The translations under genes were made by a program, and so were the position numbers. A stretch of DNA of 64,000 bases from Ixodes scapularis (Eukaryota; Arthropoda; Arachnida; Ixodida; Ixodidae). The number at the start of each line of letters is the position of its first letter. Position 1 is the first letter of the stretch. The notes under the pieces were generated by a model. That model ran no database searches and was not told where the DNA came from. It worked only from the letters and a program-made list of their open reading frames with translations. The stretch is from positions 22,755,085-22,819,084 of the forward strand of contig NW_024609839.1 of the NCBI RefSeq assembly GCF_016920785.2, written 5' to 3'. Below, piece by piece: positions 12,123 through 23,700 of the stretch.

Positions 12123-12135
12123 TGTCAGTGTCCCT
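10436..12135. mobile_element. 1.7-kb TTAA-flanked TIR element
   Basis: It starts AGGGACACTGACA and ends TGTCAGTGTCCCT, perfect 13-bp TIRs, each flanked by TTAA (10432-10435 and 12136-12139). TTAA duplication is the rule for piggyBac and Kolobok families. No transposase frame is recognisable, so it is non-autonomous. A SINE lies inside it, and a G run of about 20 lies at the right end. Confidence 0.75.
11242..11311 (+). mobile_element. tRNA-derived SINE head (Ruka-like)
   Basis: TAGCTCAGTGGG at 11250-11261 is a perfect A box and GGTTCGATCCC at 11292-11302 a perfect B box. A run of T at 11315-11324 would stop Pol III, and a TA microsatellite follows. The acceptor stem does not pair, so this is a tRNA-like SINE and not a tRNA gene. 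Tick genomes carry such SINEs (Ruka); that identity is inferred. Confidence 0.6.
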
Positions 12136-14395
12136 TTAACAGCTTAACCATACCGGCCACCAGTTTGTCAAAGGGGTCGGTCGCACTTACGGCTCAAAGT
12201 GGTCCCCCGAATGAGCCATAACGGTTACCTATTTGGGCAAACAGGTCAATTCTTTGGCAGACGGGACAGTTGTCTGGGCAAATGGATCACTCGTTTGGGC
12301 AAAGTTGTCGGATGCTTGATCAAACCGGTGACCATGTTGCACAGACGGGTGACCGGTGACCGGCAAGCTGTACCGGTTTAATCAAACGGCTCTCCGGAGC
12401 CCGTTTAATACTGAACGTACAGATCGGGGGCATATGAGCACGCCAGTTTCAGCAGTGGCAGCCTGCTTCGGGAAAGTCGGGAGCGTCGGTTCATAGATTT
12501 ACAATCGTCGCGTAACGGAAGTAATTATATTTATATTTTGATTGCGCTGATGTTCGCTCATACTTCAACAACAATAAACATTTTTTTACATAAACATGCG
12601 ACGTTGCCGAGCCGATATTTTTGACAGAACTTTAAAACTTTGGCGTACTTTGTTGCATCAATTTACTTATTCAGCCCGAATCCCTCTCGCAAATTACGCG
12701 ACCGCGTGGATACTTGACGCAGCGAAGGTAGCGCGCGAAGACGTGGCTGCACGAACATCGAGCATTGTGACAGCAGGCCCGCTGTTGCAGCACTCAAATT
12801 ACGAGCTCGCGCTGGGTGCTTTTTTCGCTCGGGCGCAAGCCCAGCTTCTGGCCGGCGCGCGCCCTTTCCAGCGTTCAAGCGTGCTGAAAAAATTGGCCTG
12901 CTTTCAGATGCTGCAAGCGCGGCGCAGTCAGCTCTGTGGCAATCCCGAGAGAGGAGAAAAGCGCGTGCACTGCGGTTGATGCACCCTCTCCCCTAACATT
13001 GAGTGCAACTAAAAAAAAATAATTAACCCCGAGATTTTTTTTTTTTTTTGTAGAAGGGTGGAGCTGTCCCGGTGGTCCTGCGGCTTGACCTCGCCCCCTC
13101 CCTCCTCTCTGGTCAGCTCTCTCACGTGACCCGGGAGAGGAGGGCACGCTATACGTGGCTTGCACATGACGTCATTTCCGATGCCCTCCAGAGAAAAGGG
13201 GAAGAGGAGCTCTCCTCATATCAGGATCCTCCTTTGTGTCTCCCGGATAAGCAGAGACGTCGCTGTTCTCCTCGCAGAAAATTATAGATTAACCTGTCAC
13301 TCAAAATTCTTACAAAAGCAGCTTCCCTCTCCTCCTTTTACATGGCGGTCAAAAGCATGCGATGTGACGTCAGTGCAAGGAGCCTATACACTGCTAAGCA
13401 AAGCTTCCCAGATCCGGCCAAGGGCGCGTTGGCAGCCGCTTTGTTTTTTATCTGATTGTAGTCCTGTGCAGTTCGAAATTCGATCGTCCTGCCTGCTTCG
13501 ATCTGCCGCCTTTCCCTGCGGTCTTATTACGATGTTTCTCGACAATGTATTGGATGTGCACCAAAGCTATCACTGTTCGAAATGTCCTACACTTATATCG
13601 CCCACAAGCGATTCTGCAAAGAAGTCAGGAATTCGTGCTGTTTGGTTGGGTTCGGCATATTACAACTTGTGCGCCGCATCGTGTTGAAACTTCAAGCTTC
13701 TTGTCTTTGTGTTTGTGTGGTTGTGCTGCTTTGATTATGTCGACATATATTTTGGATTACATCTTTCAAGTCCGCTATTATTATGGTAAGTGCACTGAAA
13801 CCTACTCGTTGGCAACGATTGACCGTTCTACGCGTACTCTTCCAGATTATCTATAGAATTATGCAGCGTTTAATCTCGTGGCAACCGGGAGAATAAGTTC
13901 CCCCAAAGTCTGTCATTACAGTCTGAAATTACCTCGGCTGTATAAAAGCTTCGAGTGCCTCTTCACATTTGACAGATCGCTTGCACGTTTGTACTTGTGT
14001 ACGGAATACGGTGTAATAAACTTCTAGGTGAATTGAACACCATCTTTTGTGTCTGTTTTCCTGCCCATTTGCAAGCACCTGCGCGAGCACGATTTTTTCC
14101 ACGTGTTTCCTCCATGTTAGAAATAGGTCTATGAGTTGAAGATAGCCCACCTTCCAGACGGTACCCATTTAGGGCTAGCAAATAATTTGCCTATCCGAAT
14201 GTGGCGTTCAAATGTGTGGTCACGTGCCTGGTCGAACGGGCACCCTTTTCAAACGGATATCGTTTCCACCGGGTACCCGTATCCCATAATCGTATTTGAT
14301 CCAAGCAGATCGACAGGTTTGCCACCCATTCGCTTCAAACTGGTCGATCAGTTTCCCACCCGTTTGAATTTCAAATGTTTTTTTTTTCAGCAGAG

Positions 14396-14697
14396 TTGTT
14401 AGCTGCCGACATCTTCTTTGGGCCCCAAGCCGCGTCCAGTGTGGGCTGCCCAAGTAGGGCTCCTGTGGGTCTCCCGAGGACAGCCCACTTTGCACTAATG
14501 GGGTAGGTACGCTCCTAGGTAGAGGTCCACTATCAGAATAACTAAACAAATGCTAGTACGTCGAAATATGTTTATAATATTTTTAACGTTTAACAAATAC
14601 CGACTATTTTCAGAATTCTAGAACATGCTGAATAATCATTGGTAATATAGTTATCTATAAATGAAACGCTGAACACTCCGCTGTGTTCTTTCCTGTC
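14396..14697. other. 3' flank of the M13 gene
   Basis: Non-coding stretch between the MULE-like copy B and the M13 polyA signal; no feature recognised. Confidence 0.4.
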
Positions 14698-14703
14698 TTT
14701 ATT
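14698..14703 (-). promoter_or_regulatory. polyadenylation signal AATAAA of the M13 gene
   Basis: On the minus strand AATAAA occurs 26 nt past the stop codon of the M13 terminal exon, and a second AATAAA overlaps the stop region at 14725-14730. Either could end the transcript, giving a very short 3' UTR. Confidence 0.55.
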
Positions 14704-14728
14704 TTTCAATTCTCAATGAACATGTTTA

Positions 14729-14828
14729 TTACCAGAGCACGCATTTTTGTCTCGGGTTCATCTTTCGATCGTTGCTGCAGCTGAAAGCTCTTGAAAATTC
14801 GACAGAGTTCATCAAAGCCACATTTACC
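14729..14828 (-). CDS. M13 peptidase terminal exon
   Basis: The last exon, with 32 codons plus TAA, starts after CTTTTATTTACAG. It encodes VALMNSVEFSRAFSC and then MNPRQKCVLW. This is the classic M13 C terminus (xxNxxEFxxAFxC...MNPxxKCxxW) with the final CxxW box that forms a disulphide needed for folding. It fixes the end of the gene. Confidence 0.95.
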
Positions 14829-17706
14829 CTGTAAATAAAAGAACCATGTTTTGCGCGAATTAGTTTTAGTAAGCGTATACACCAGGACACGCGTTGAAAA
14901 TAGTTTACTACTATTAGTCTAGTCAACTATGTCACAGGAAGGTACAAAATATTATCACCAACCATCAGCGCTGTTAGCTTAAATTGGTAGAGTACGTTGA
15001 TATTTTGATTTGAAGAATTGTGATAATATACAAATGTTAGTGGTTCCTTCTTACAAAATATTTTTAAATGGTCAGCAACTCCAGGGCCCCGGCTATTGAG
15101 CAATCCTAAGTAATAAAAGGATCTTGTTTTTTCACCAGAAACAAGTTTTGTCCTTATTTAAAATTTCATGCTGAACGAAATATTCTCATTTTGTTTTAAT
15201 ACTTAATGTCGGTTGCGGACCGATTCGCGCTGCTGCGTACGTCACCGCTCCTGCCGCGCTTTCCACGAAGGGGTACGCGACCGACCCATCGTGAGTCCAA
15301 ACCGAAACTGATAAGAGCGTAGGAAACAGCCCGCAAAACAGACGAGGACCAAGAAACACACGTGGCGAGCTCTGCGATCGTCATGTGTATTTCTTCTTCG
15401 TCCTTGTCTGTTTTTCTCGCTGTTTCCTACGATAAATTCCCACCAACGCGCCGCCCAACTATCCTTTCTTTTACGATAGCTGGAAAGGGTGCCGCCATCT
15501 ACGAGCAACGGCGGCAGCCAAACTGGTTGTGTGCTTGCCGCCGTCGCTTATATATGGCGGTAGGTGTCCAGAGGTGTTTTTGTCGACAAGTGTTTTGTAC
15601 CGGACACGATCCTCGGGAACCTACCCTTAAAAGATCCGCTGTAATAGACTGGCGCGGTTGGTGGTTGGTGAACTAATCCCGTTTTTTTTTTCTTGTGTTT
15701 AATAGTATTGTAAAACCAATGCGTCCTACGGCTTTTCAAAAAGAAAATCCGGATTTCATAGAAGAATACAAGTTTTTAACCTAGTTATAACTCTGAGTCT
15801 TGTAGTTTCTGGTAAGTATTAACTACACACTTAACGGCGTACCCTCTATGGCTACCTATAGACGAATGAAACTTCTATTTTAGAAGTTACAAAGTCGTTC
15901 TTAAAGGTTTCACACATTTTCCGTTGCCTTAAAGGTTAAAACCGGGATTATTTTTTTTTATTTTTTTTATTTTTTTTTGGGGGGGAGGGGGGGGGGGTGT
16001 CTAGAATCAGATTTAGTGGTTACGCTGCGGTGGCAATCAGTTCGTCGAACGACGTTTCACGGACGAATCGTTTCGTCGACAGTGCGATGTTTTATCGACA
16101 GATCGTTTCGTGGAAACGAGCGCCCGCTCGTTTCATCGACAGGCGTTGCGACGTTTCGTAGACAGCTCGTTATGCAGGTCCGCCAGCTGCACCTCCGCGT
16201 GGCCCCTGCGCCTGCGCGGCGCGGGGCCTTCCGCTGGATGCATGGATGGATGAAAGATGGCCGACTGGGCCAAGAAGTGCGTAACCATCTTGGCTCACCA
16301 ACTTAAACTATTTTTTTTTTTTTTTTTTTACCGTTTGCACCGATGTCGGGACTTGCGATTTGTATGGTTTCGCTCGCGTCTTCGCCCGAACCTTTGGGGA
16401 AGCGTTGCCAAAGCCGGAAAGTTTTGTTCTCGACCACTGTCCTTCATCAAATTAGGTTCTTAAAACATTCAACAATCTGCGCTGCTCATGAGGGCTACGC
16501 TTTCCCCAGCATACCTGATCGGCGCGCCTGTGCGTCACCGAATGCAACCCTTCGCGGGCTGACCGCCCGCACTGCGACTGTTTTGACGAAGTGGCAGGGT
16601 TGTTTCCAGAGAAAGTGTATCTTTCCGCGCGTCGCGTCGTTTGGTAGAATCCTCAAGAGCCACCTGAACAGTCCCCACGTCAAAATATAGATAGTTCACA
16701 CGTCAAAACTCTGAAGCTCTTCAAAAAAAAAAAAGTTTGAAAGAAAAAACGAGGCATGTTCGCGGTGCAAACAGCCATTCTATCGTTGAAAATGGCATAA
16801 ATCGGTTTTTAAGCTAACTGGCATCTAGTCTTAGCCGCTAGCACTAAACTTTGGAGGAGACTGAGTATTCGTTTAAGCGTAGTTTACTTTTACGGTTGTA
16901 ACACATGGTTCTTCTTTTATCCAAACACCGGGTATTCAACGTACCGTACTACCAGACCGCATACGATTTTTTGACTTTAGCATATTTAGCTTCTGGATAT
17001 TCAATAACACACTAGTTCTGCATATGTTATGTCTCTACTGAAATTTTGCATGTACATAAACCAACCCGTACGTGACCAAAGAACATTAGATTTAGCCGCT
17101 CTTTTATGCAAAGAGCTGGGTTACGAACTAGCCCCAGGTATCTCTCCGCTGGCATCAATAAAAAACAAAAAAACATTGAATGTCGCGTCTGAAAACCAGT
17201 CGGCTGCTGGCGACAGATCTCCTCTAGTGGTACTCCCGCCTCCAAGGCCTTGGATGTGGCGGCTGTTGTTATCAGTTATGGTTTACGTTGTGTTCTAACA
17301 CTGAACGTGGGGTAATGTTTTATTTATCTATATTACCAACTGTCGTGTTTGTTTCTTTGCACTGCAAAGTAGTGTTTTCTTGGTTTACTCGCGGGCACCG
17401 TGCTTGCGGGAGTGCGAGTGTCATTGTTTTTCGTGCTTTTGTTGTTTACTTTTATTTCACATTGTTTACAGCCTCCTTCTTGTGTAATGCCTTATTTAAA
17501 CGGCCCTTAAAGATAAATGACGATGAATCGAGTGCGAACAAACAGTTTTTTCGCGTATAAGTCGCAGTAGCCTGTAAAACACTGCAGCAATGTTCCTTTT
17601 GAGTGATTGAGGCTAATATAATGTTTAATTTAAATTTAAATATTAGGGTTGTAATGTATCAAGAAAAAACTCCAAGCTGTATTTTTGTTTCAAAATAACC
17701 AATCTG

Positions 17707-17745
<39 letters not shown>

Positions 17746-20700
17746 TCTACTCCCTTTTCTGAAACTCGCCATTAGATCGAAGTTTTGCTTTTGCGCCTAC
17801 GCATATTTTCCTCCACCACTTTTCTTCTTCCAGTAACTTTCGGTTCGATAAACGGGCTTCACAACTTGCAAATATCCCAATAGGCCGCGCGCAAAGTCCT
17901 GTGCGTTCTTGCTTATTCCATGTGGCACGGATGAGAGCAAGAGGGTAGCGCAGTTGCTCTCCTTGTAGACCAACTGCGCTATGTCACTTTGGAGAGCAGT
18001 TCCTTTCCAAGGTCGTCTTTTTTATAGTCTGCTATAACCGGATGTACCTTGAGCTTGCGGCATTCTTTTCGGCGCCGGGGATGAGAGAAAAAAATAAAGA
18101 AAAGAAAAAGTTTCTCGACGAAGCGTTTTAGAGTGGTGCTGTCCACGAAACGATTTTCGACGAAACGTCCCAGTGTCGACGAAACGTGTGTCCATGAAAC
18201 GTGTGTCCAGGAAAAGTTGTCCATGAAACGTAATTCCACGAGACGAGTTTCGACGAAATGATAGGGACCCGTTACGCTGCGACTCTTGAGTTGTAACCTC
18301 TAAGATGTAACGTTGGGCAAGCAAGGGTAACATCTACACGATTGATACGACTGTTTCTTTTTGTTTCCTCCCAAAAAGATAACTAATACGCCTGTCAGAC
18401 GGGAAAGTAAGTGTCATTTTGATCGAGTGTCATTCACCTCTCGGCGAATCAGCTGGTGATCCTGGTTCTGCGCGTGGCGCGTGCACGCGCCGCGTGGCAT
18501 GTTAAACACGCGGATTGGCCTACTTGTAATGTCATTTTACTTGAAATTTATTTAACGTGCCCGTCTGACAGTTATATTAGAAAGGGAAACGAGGAGGGAA
18601 GGGCCAACACCTGCAAGAAACAGATAGAATAGGAGGGAGAGTGAACACAACCGTTTTAGTTCATCGAATTTCGAAACTATAGAGACGTAACCTCACGTGA
18701 CCAGACACTTTGGCGCCTTCACCCCTTCACTGCCATCGCCACCGACACTTCAATTTTGGAGGGATTCCGGTTGTGGCCGCGCGCGGCTGTTGTGCATGGT
18801 TTCGGATGGGAACTAGTCGTCGATGCTGTTTCATCTGGACAACTCTAAGAGGACAAATCTTCACGAGGTATGCTTGACGTTTGGCTAGTGAGAAAAATGT
18901 TAATACTCGACGCAGTATTGAATCTGCATCACAGCTTCGGTTCACGTTCCTATACCGAATGTTCTTTTATGCAGCTTGGTTTTGAGTCCGAGTTGATATG
19001 CCAAAGGCAAGAGTCGGCCCTCGTGGACGTCGGGATCAATGCAGTCAACATGTTTCCGGAAATGCACGGAAAGCGCTGCTTCTTCTCTGACATTGAGCGA
19101 CACTTGAAGCCAGCTGGAGCGAAGTACCTCTTGATCAACCATGTACGAAAGGTTTCAAGACTCATTTTGTGTGTTGTCTTGTGCGAGATTTCCGATAACA
19201 AGTTGAATACTTCTGATGTATATAATTTACGTATGTAACAATATAATGTTTTAGGTTGGCAAAGTAGTGAAGACTGGAACATTTATTACATGCAGGCAGA
19301 CAATGTCCCCTTGTAGTACTTTTAACGAGAGACAAAATCCACATATTGTCAGACCAATATTGATAAACGATCAGCATACCAATGATTTGAAAAAAATCCA
19401 CAAGCTCGGTGAGTTAATTTCTTTTTTGCCTGTTCATACCGAAGGCAGAGGTGCCTGACAAACCGCCTTTGTCTTTCCATCACATATACGAAACAGCTGT
19501 GAAGATTGTGATTTACGGCACAAAACAAGGACAACGTTCCACCGAGTGATCCGTGCACACTGTAGAAAGCCCTCGTGATCGCACTTGCGCAGCTGTTGAT
19601 ACTGCTCTAAAAACTGCTTTTGCACAAGGGCACTGCACCCCGACGGTTATAAACGGTAAACTGAAAGCATTGCTGGTTAAGCTGGGGCAATGAAGACTTC
19701 TGTGACCTATGTCGAGCATTATCATGCATTAAAAGATCATTCATTTTGGGAACATCATTGTGAACGGGGCGTTTCATTTTTTTGTAATTATTTTAAGGCT
19801 TTGACAATAAAGAGAGTAGTTTTCAACATTTGTTGCATTATTTATGCTACCCAAGCTCATACTTTTATGTGGGATGTTCATATTCAGCAATCAGCGAGCC
19901 TATGTAAGCGTAAAAATGACAAGGGTCAGAGTCAACTTTAAATGAGGGCCGATTATAGGGCGACGGGCGTGCTTCGTGTTTAATTTTGTTGCTAAAACCT
20001 ATATTCAAGTAGGGTCTCAAATTGGTGAAAATAACTTGTTGAAAAGTGTACATAAGTAGATACTATATAACAGAGCGTAATTTTATTTTTTTTTTGGTGT
20101 TTTTTTAAGAAAGGGGGTATTTTTAAGTGCATGCGGTATTTGTCGCATTTTTATGGGGCTCGGCGGACATTAGATGAGGGGATAAACGTCCCATTTAGTT
20201 GACTAAATAATCAAAGTACGTTGATTAACTTTTGAATTAATGGCTCAATTGGCTAGGTCGCAATTGCAGTCTTTACGGGACCAAATATTAAAACCTGACC
20301 CAATTTAGACAGTTCACAAAAAAAGAAATTACAACCTTTGAGATATGTGTCGTTTAAAAGTTTGCCGTCCCTGCTTGATTCAAAGCCGCTCGCAGGAAGA
20401 CGCACCTGACTATGGTCCGTAGACTTGTCACGCAGTTTTATCGAGCCTCCTCGTAACTATCTCGACGGCGTGTCTTTGGTGGACGCGCGGGCGTCAAGCT
20501 TAAATGACAGTGACGGAGGGACAGGAGTAATTACGTCACTTTACTGCGGATTATAATCAGCTTGCGGTCTTGAACCGAGCGAAGGCAATATTTTAACCGC
20601 AAATATCTGAAAGATCGTTGTATTTTCACTAAATGCCTCAATAGGATGCGACAGCAACCATTACTCACGTTATGACTGCAATAGCAACATGACGAATTAA

Positions 20701-23700
20701 GCCAATAATTAAAAGGTTAGTTATCAAATTTCGGTTAAGTAGTGAGCATGATGTGACGTTTATCATCTCATATAATTTCCACCGACCACACGAAAATACG
20801 GTGAAGACGTTATCCACGAAGCGATTACCGCCTTTTCTAAAAACAGTAAAGAATTCAAAAAAGCTCCGACGCAGCGGTCGCCCACATTTTTAAACCTTAA
20901 AAAATAAAAATAAAAAATAAACACGTGTATGTCAGACGCTATCTGTAACCTTTATGCAGGGGCTTCCCCGTGACCATTGCGTAGAGGGTACAGTGTTTGC
21001 AGTTACATTGTAACTCCTATATTAAAAGGTACCAATTTGCAAAAACGTACCCTCTACTAAAGGTTACCCTGCTGAGAGTGTAACAATGAAATCTTTTAGC
21101 AATCGTTCGTTTGAAGAGGAACTAGCTTTTAGCTAGTAAAAATTTGCTAACCTGTGTCTCGGTACCGTGTGGGGGTCTCTACTAATAAAGTGTACCCTTG
21201 CTTCCGTAGTCATTTTGTTGCAGAACATCTGTGAGAAAAGGAGTTGGAATAACGTGTGTTTTTAGAGATAATACAGATTGACCAGAAAATATTATACACT
21301 ATAGGGGTACATTTAGTTTACATATTCGTCCCTGGATCTCAATTTTAGAATGTTGGAACTTTTAATAGGAGCTCAAAACAAGTTTCGAAGTTTCAAAGTT
21401 CATAATTTTCAAGCATTGGGCACAGACGCGTTATGAAATTAGTAGGGTCTCCAAACGTTTTGGCAAGGGTCCCGGATTGGGGACCTGTTGCAGTCTCAAT
21501 ATTAGATTTAGCAATGTAAGATAAACAAAAAAAACTGAATAAACAATTTTTTAACTGCAGAAATTTAAACTAGACAATGAATTCGAAAGGAAATGTAGTA
21601 CATATACTTTGTTTGTAAATGAAACATTTTCACATTCATTAGATTACAAAATAATTGTGACCCCGAGATCTCAACAGCATAAATCAAATTGCATTGAAAC
21701 TTTGGCATATTCACACAGGACAGAATACTAATGAAAAGAGTAGATCAGGTCAGATCGCTAAGCGCGAGACTCACGAGAACGCAAAGGAGTTTTTGTTTTT
21801 TAGTTACGCAGATATGAATCAGGGAACTACGAATAGTAACTCTGGTAATGACAATGTACACTAAATAATATGCCCAGAAAACTGGCGTTGTGATACAATT
21901 TCCTATAGACATGTGGAGATAGTGTACTCCGAGTTTTAAGTGAATTTGAAGCGAAGAGTGGTTTTGCCCGAATATTTTTTAATCGAATATAGTATAGTTT
22001 CTCTAAGCATTTCAGGTCTGCCATGCCTAAACGAAAACCCATCTGAACTCGCAGGAGGTTGTTTCGAAGCTACCCCTTGTTCATATCTAAGCTTAGTTAA
22101 TTTCATTCTTGAACAGCTCGCTCGCACCTTTGCGTTAATTGCATTAACCTCATAACCTTGAAAGGCAGGCCAGACCGTTCGCCCATGTTGGCGTTAGACT
22201 GGTGGCAGCTGATAAAACCCGTTCGTTCTACAGGTGTCTAACTCCTGGTCAGATCTGTTTGTAGAGCGCTCCACCGGAAATGGAAAGGTTCCTTGTTCGA
22301 TACCCGTACCAGGCGGAGTTTTTCAGTCGCACACGAATCACATATAGCTCTGTTTGGATGTTTGTGTTAGTCCTTTGTCCCACTTGTTCCCCTTCTCCAG
22401 AGATTATTATCGTTCTCATTATACGATGGGATGTTTCTCATGGCGCCCTGGGAACTCCTTAAAAAGGTTTCGCACATATTATAATTTAACCATTGTGCTA
22501 ATTAATGTGCGTTAATTAGCCGATTTGAAGCATAATGGAAACAATATATGGTCTTGATGTATATAACTAGGAACAATACTGCGTTGGTTTGACACGCCAG
22601 AGTGCATCATATTTTTAAAGCCTTCGCAAAATAGCTGAAACACCCTGTAGTTGTGTAGTCAAAGTTAAATATTTCGGCTTACACTTCCAAATGAAATAAA
22701 AAACAGCTGCTCTGCACTGTAGCTTTCAAATCCAGGCAGCTTCACTCGGCTCGTAGGATTCCGCTTCAGGGCATTATGCAGAGCCTGTAACGTCATCCAT
22801 AATATTCATTAAAGTGAGCAGTTAAAGCTGTTTTCCCAAGCATTGTGGAACCCGTTTGCATATCATGCTCACGCACATATTTGAAGCAATATGTTAATTA
22901 GTCATATAAACGATATAAAGAGGTGCTAGCGGTTAAACAGCGATATAAACAGGTGCTAACGTATTACTTCAATCAAATAAATCACTTGTTGCCTGCAATT
23001 CCAACTGAAACATGCTTAAAATGTACATTAGTTCCAGGAACGCAGAAAGTGTTCTGCAACAATCCTTTTTTTTTTTCTAACCCGAGCCTACGTTACTAGC
23101 ACTTGCGCATAAAAATAATTATATATGCAAAAAAATATCCTACAAACAGGTAATTGAGCTAGAATATACAAACCATTCGAAGCTCATGATTCATATTTAT
23201 TATGTAATACTTTTTCGCAGTGTCAGTAATAAAATATCACCAAACTTACACTTGCCCTTCATGCGATTGTAATAAAAAAAATGTTAACACAATTATGTGT
23301 AACAAAACTTCGTGCCCTACAAGTTTTCAGCTTTAATTAGTTCGAGAGTAAGAAGTTTATTTGAAGTAAAAGGTGTGCTATTTCGTTTTAAATGTAAGCA
23401 ATTTGTAAGATCGGTGTATGAAAAATCATATTGGTACAGAGATCCCCAAACTCAATGCCGCCACAAGATTATCCGGTTTTGGAAGATTGTTCTATTTCTG
23501 CGTCTAACAGCCAAACTACGTAACAACGTGGTGAAGGTTTGGCTCTCCATTCACAACCCAGCCCGGGAAAAACATTCCAGCTGTTGCAGTGACCAATTTA
23601 GCTTTTGAATCGCGGGCAATAAAGTAGTAATTTTTGCAGTTTAGTGGTGGCTGTACCTTTGATAAGCACTGTCGCGGACAAAATGAGCTCGAACAGTTTT

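Larger units (their letters stand above)
10379..14395 (+). mobile_element. MULE-like non-autonomous element, copy B (split by an insertion)
   Basis: The sequence at 10379-10431 and 12140-14395 is homologous, in opposite orientation, to the element at 37790-39856. Its ends derive from CCCTACTGAAAAAAACC. Both ends carry arrays of degenerate repeats containing CCCGTTTG or ACCCNTTTGNC. The middle has a TATAAAAG (13941-13948), an AATAAA (about 14017) and a GTAAGT (13786) that also occur in the other copy. The TTAA element at 10436-12135 is inserted 53 bp from the left end. Confidence 0.65.

Noticed and set aside
20401..20450. Splice-like open segment considered as an M13 exon
   Set aside because: It lies in a dispersed repeat shared with 29865-30250, and exons 10 and 11 already join in phase.
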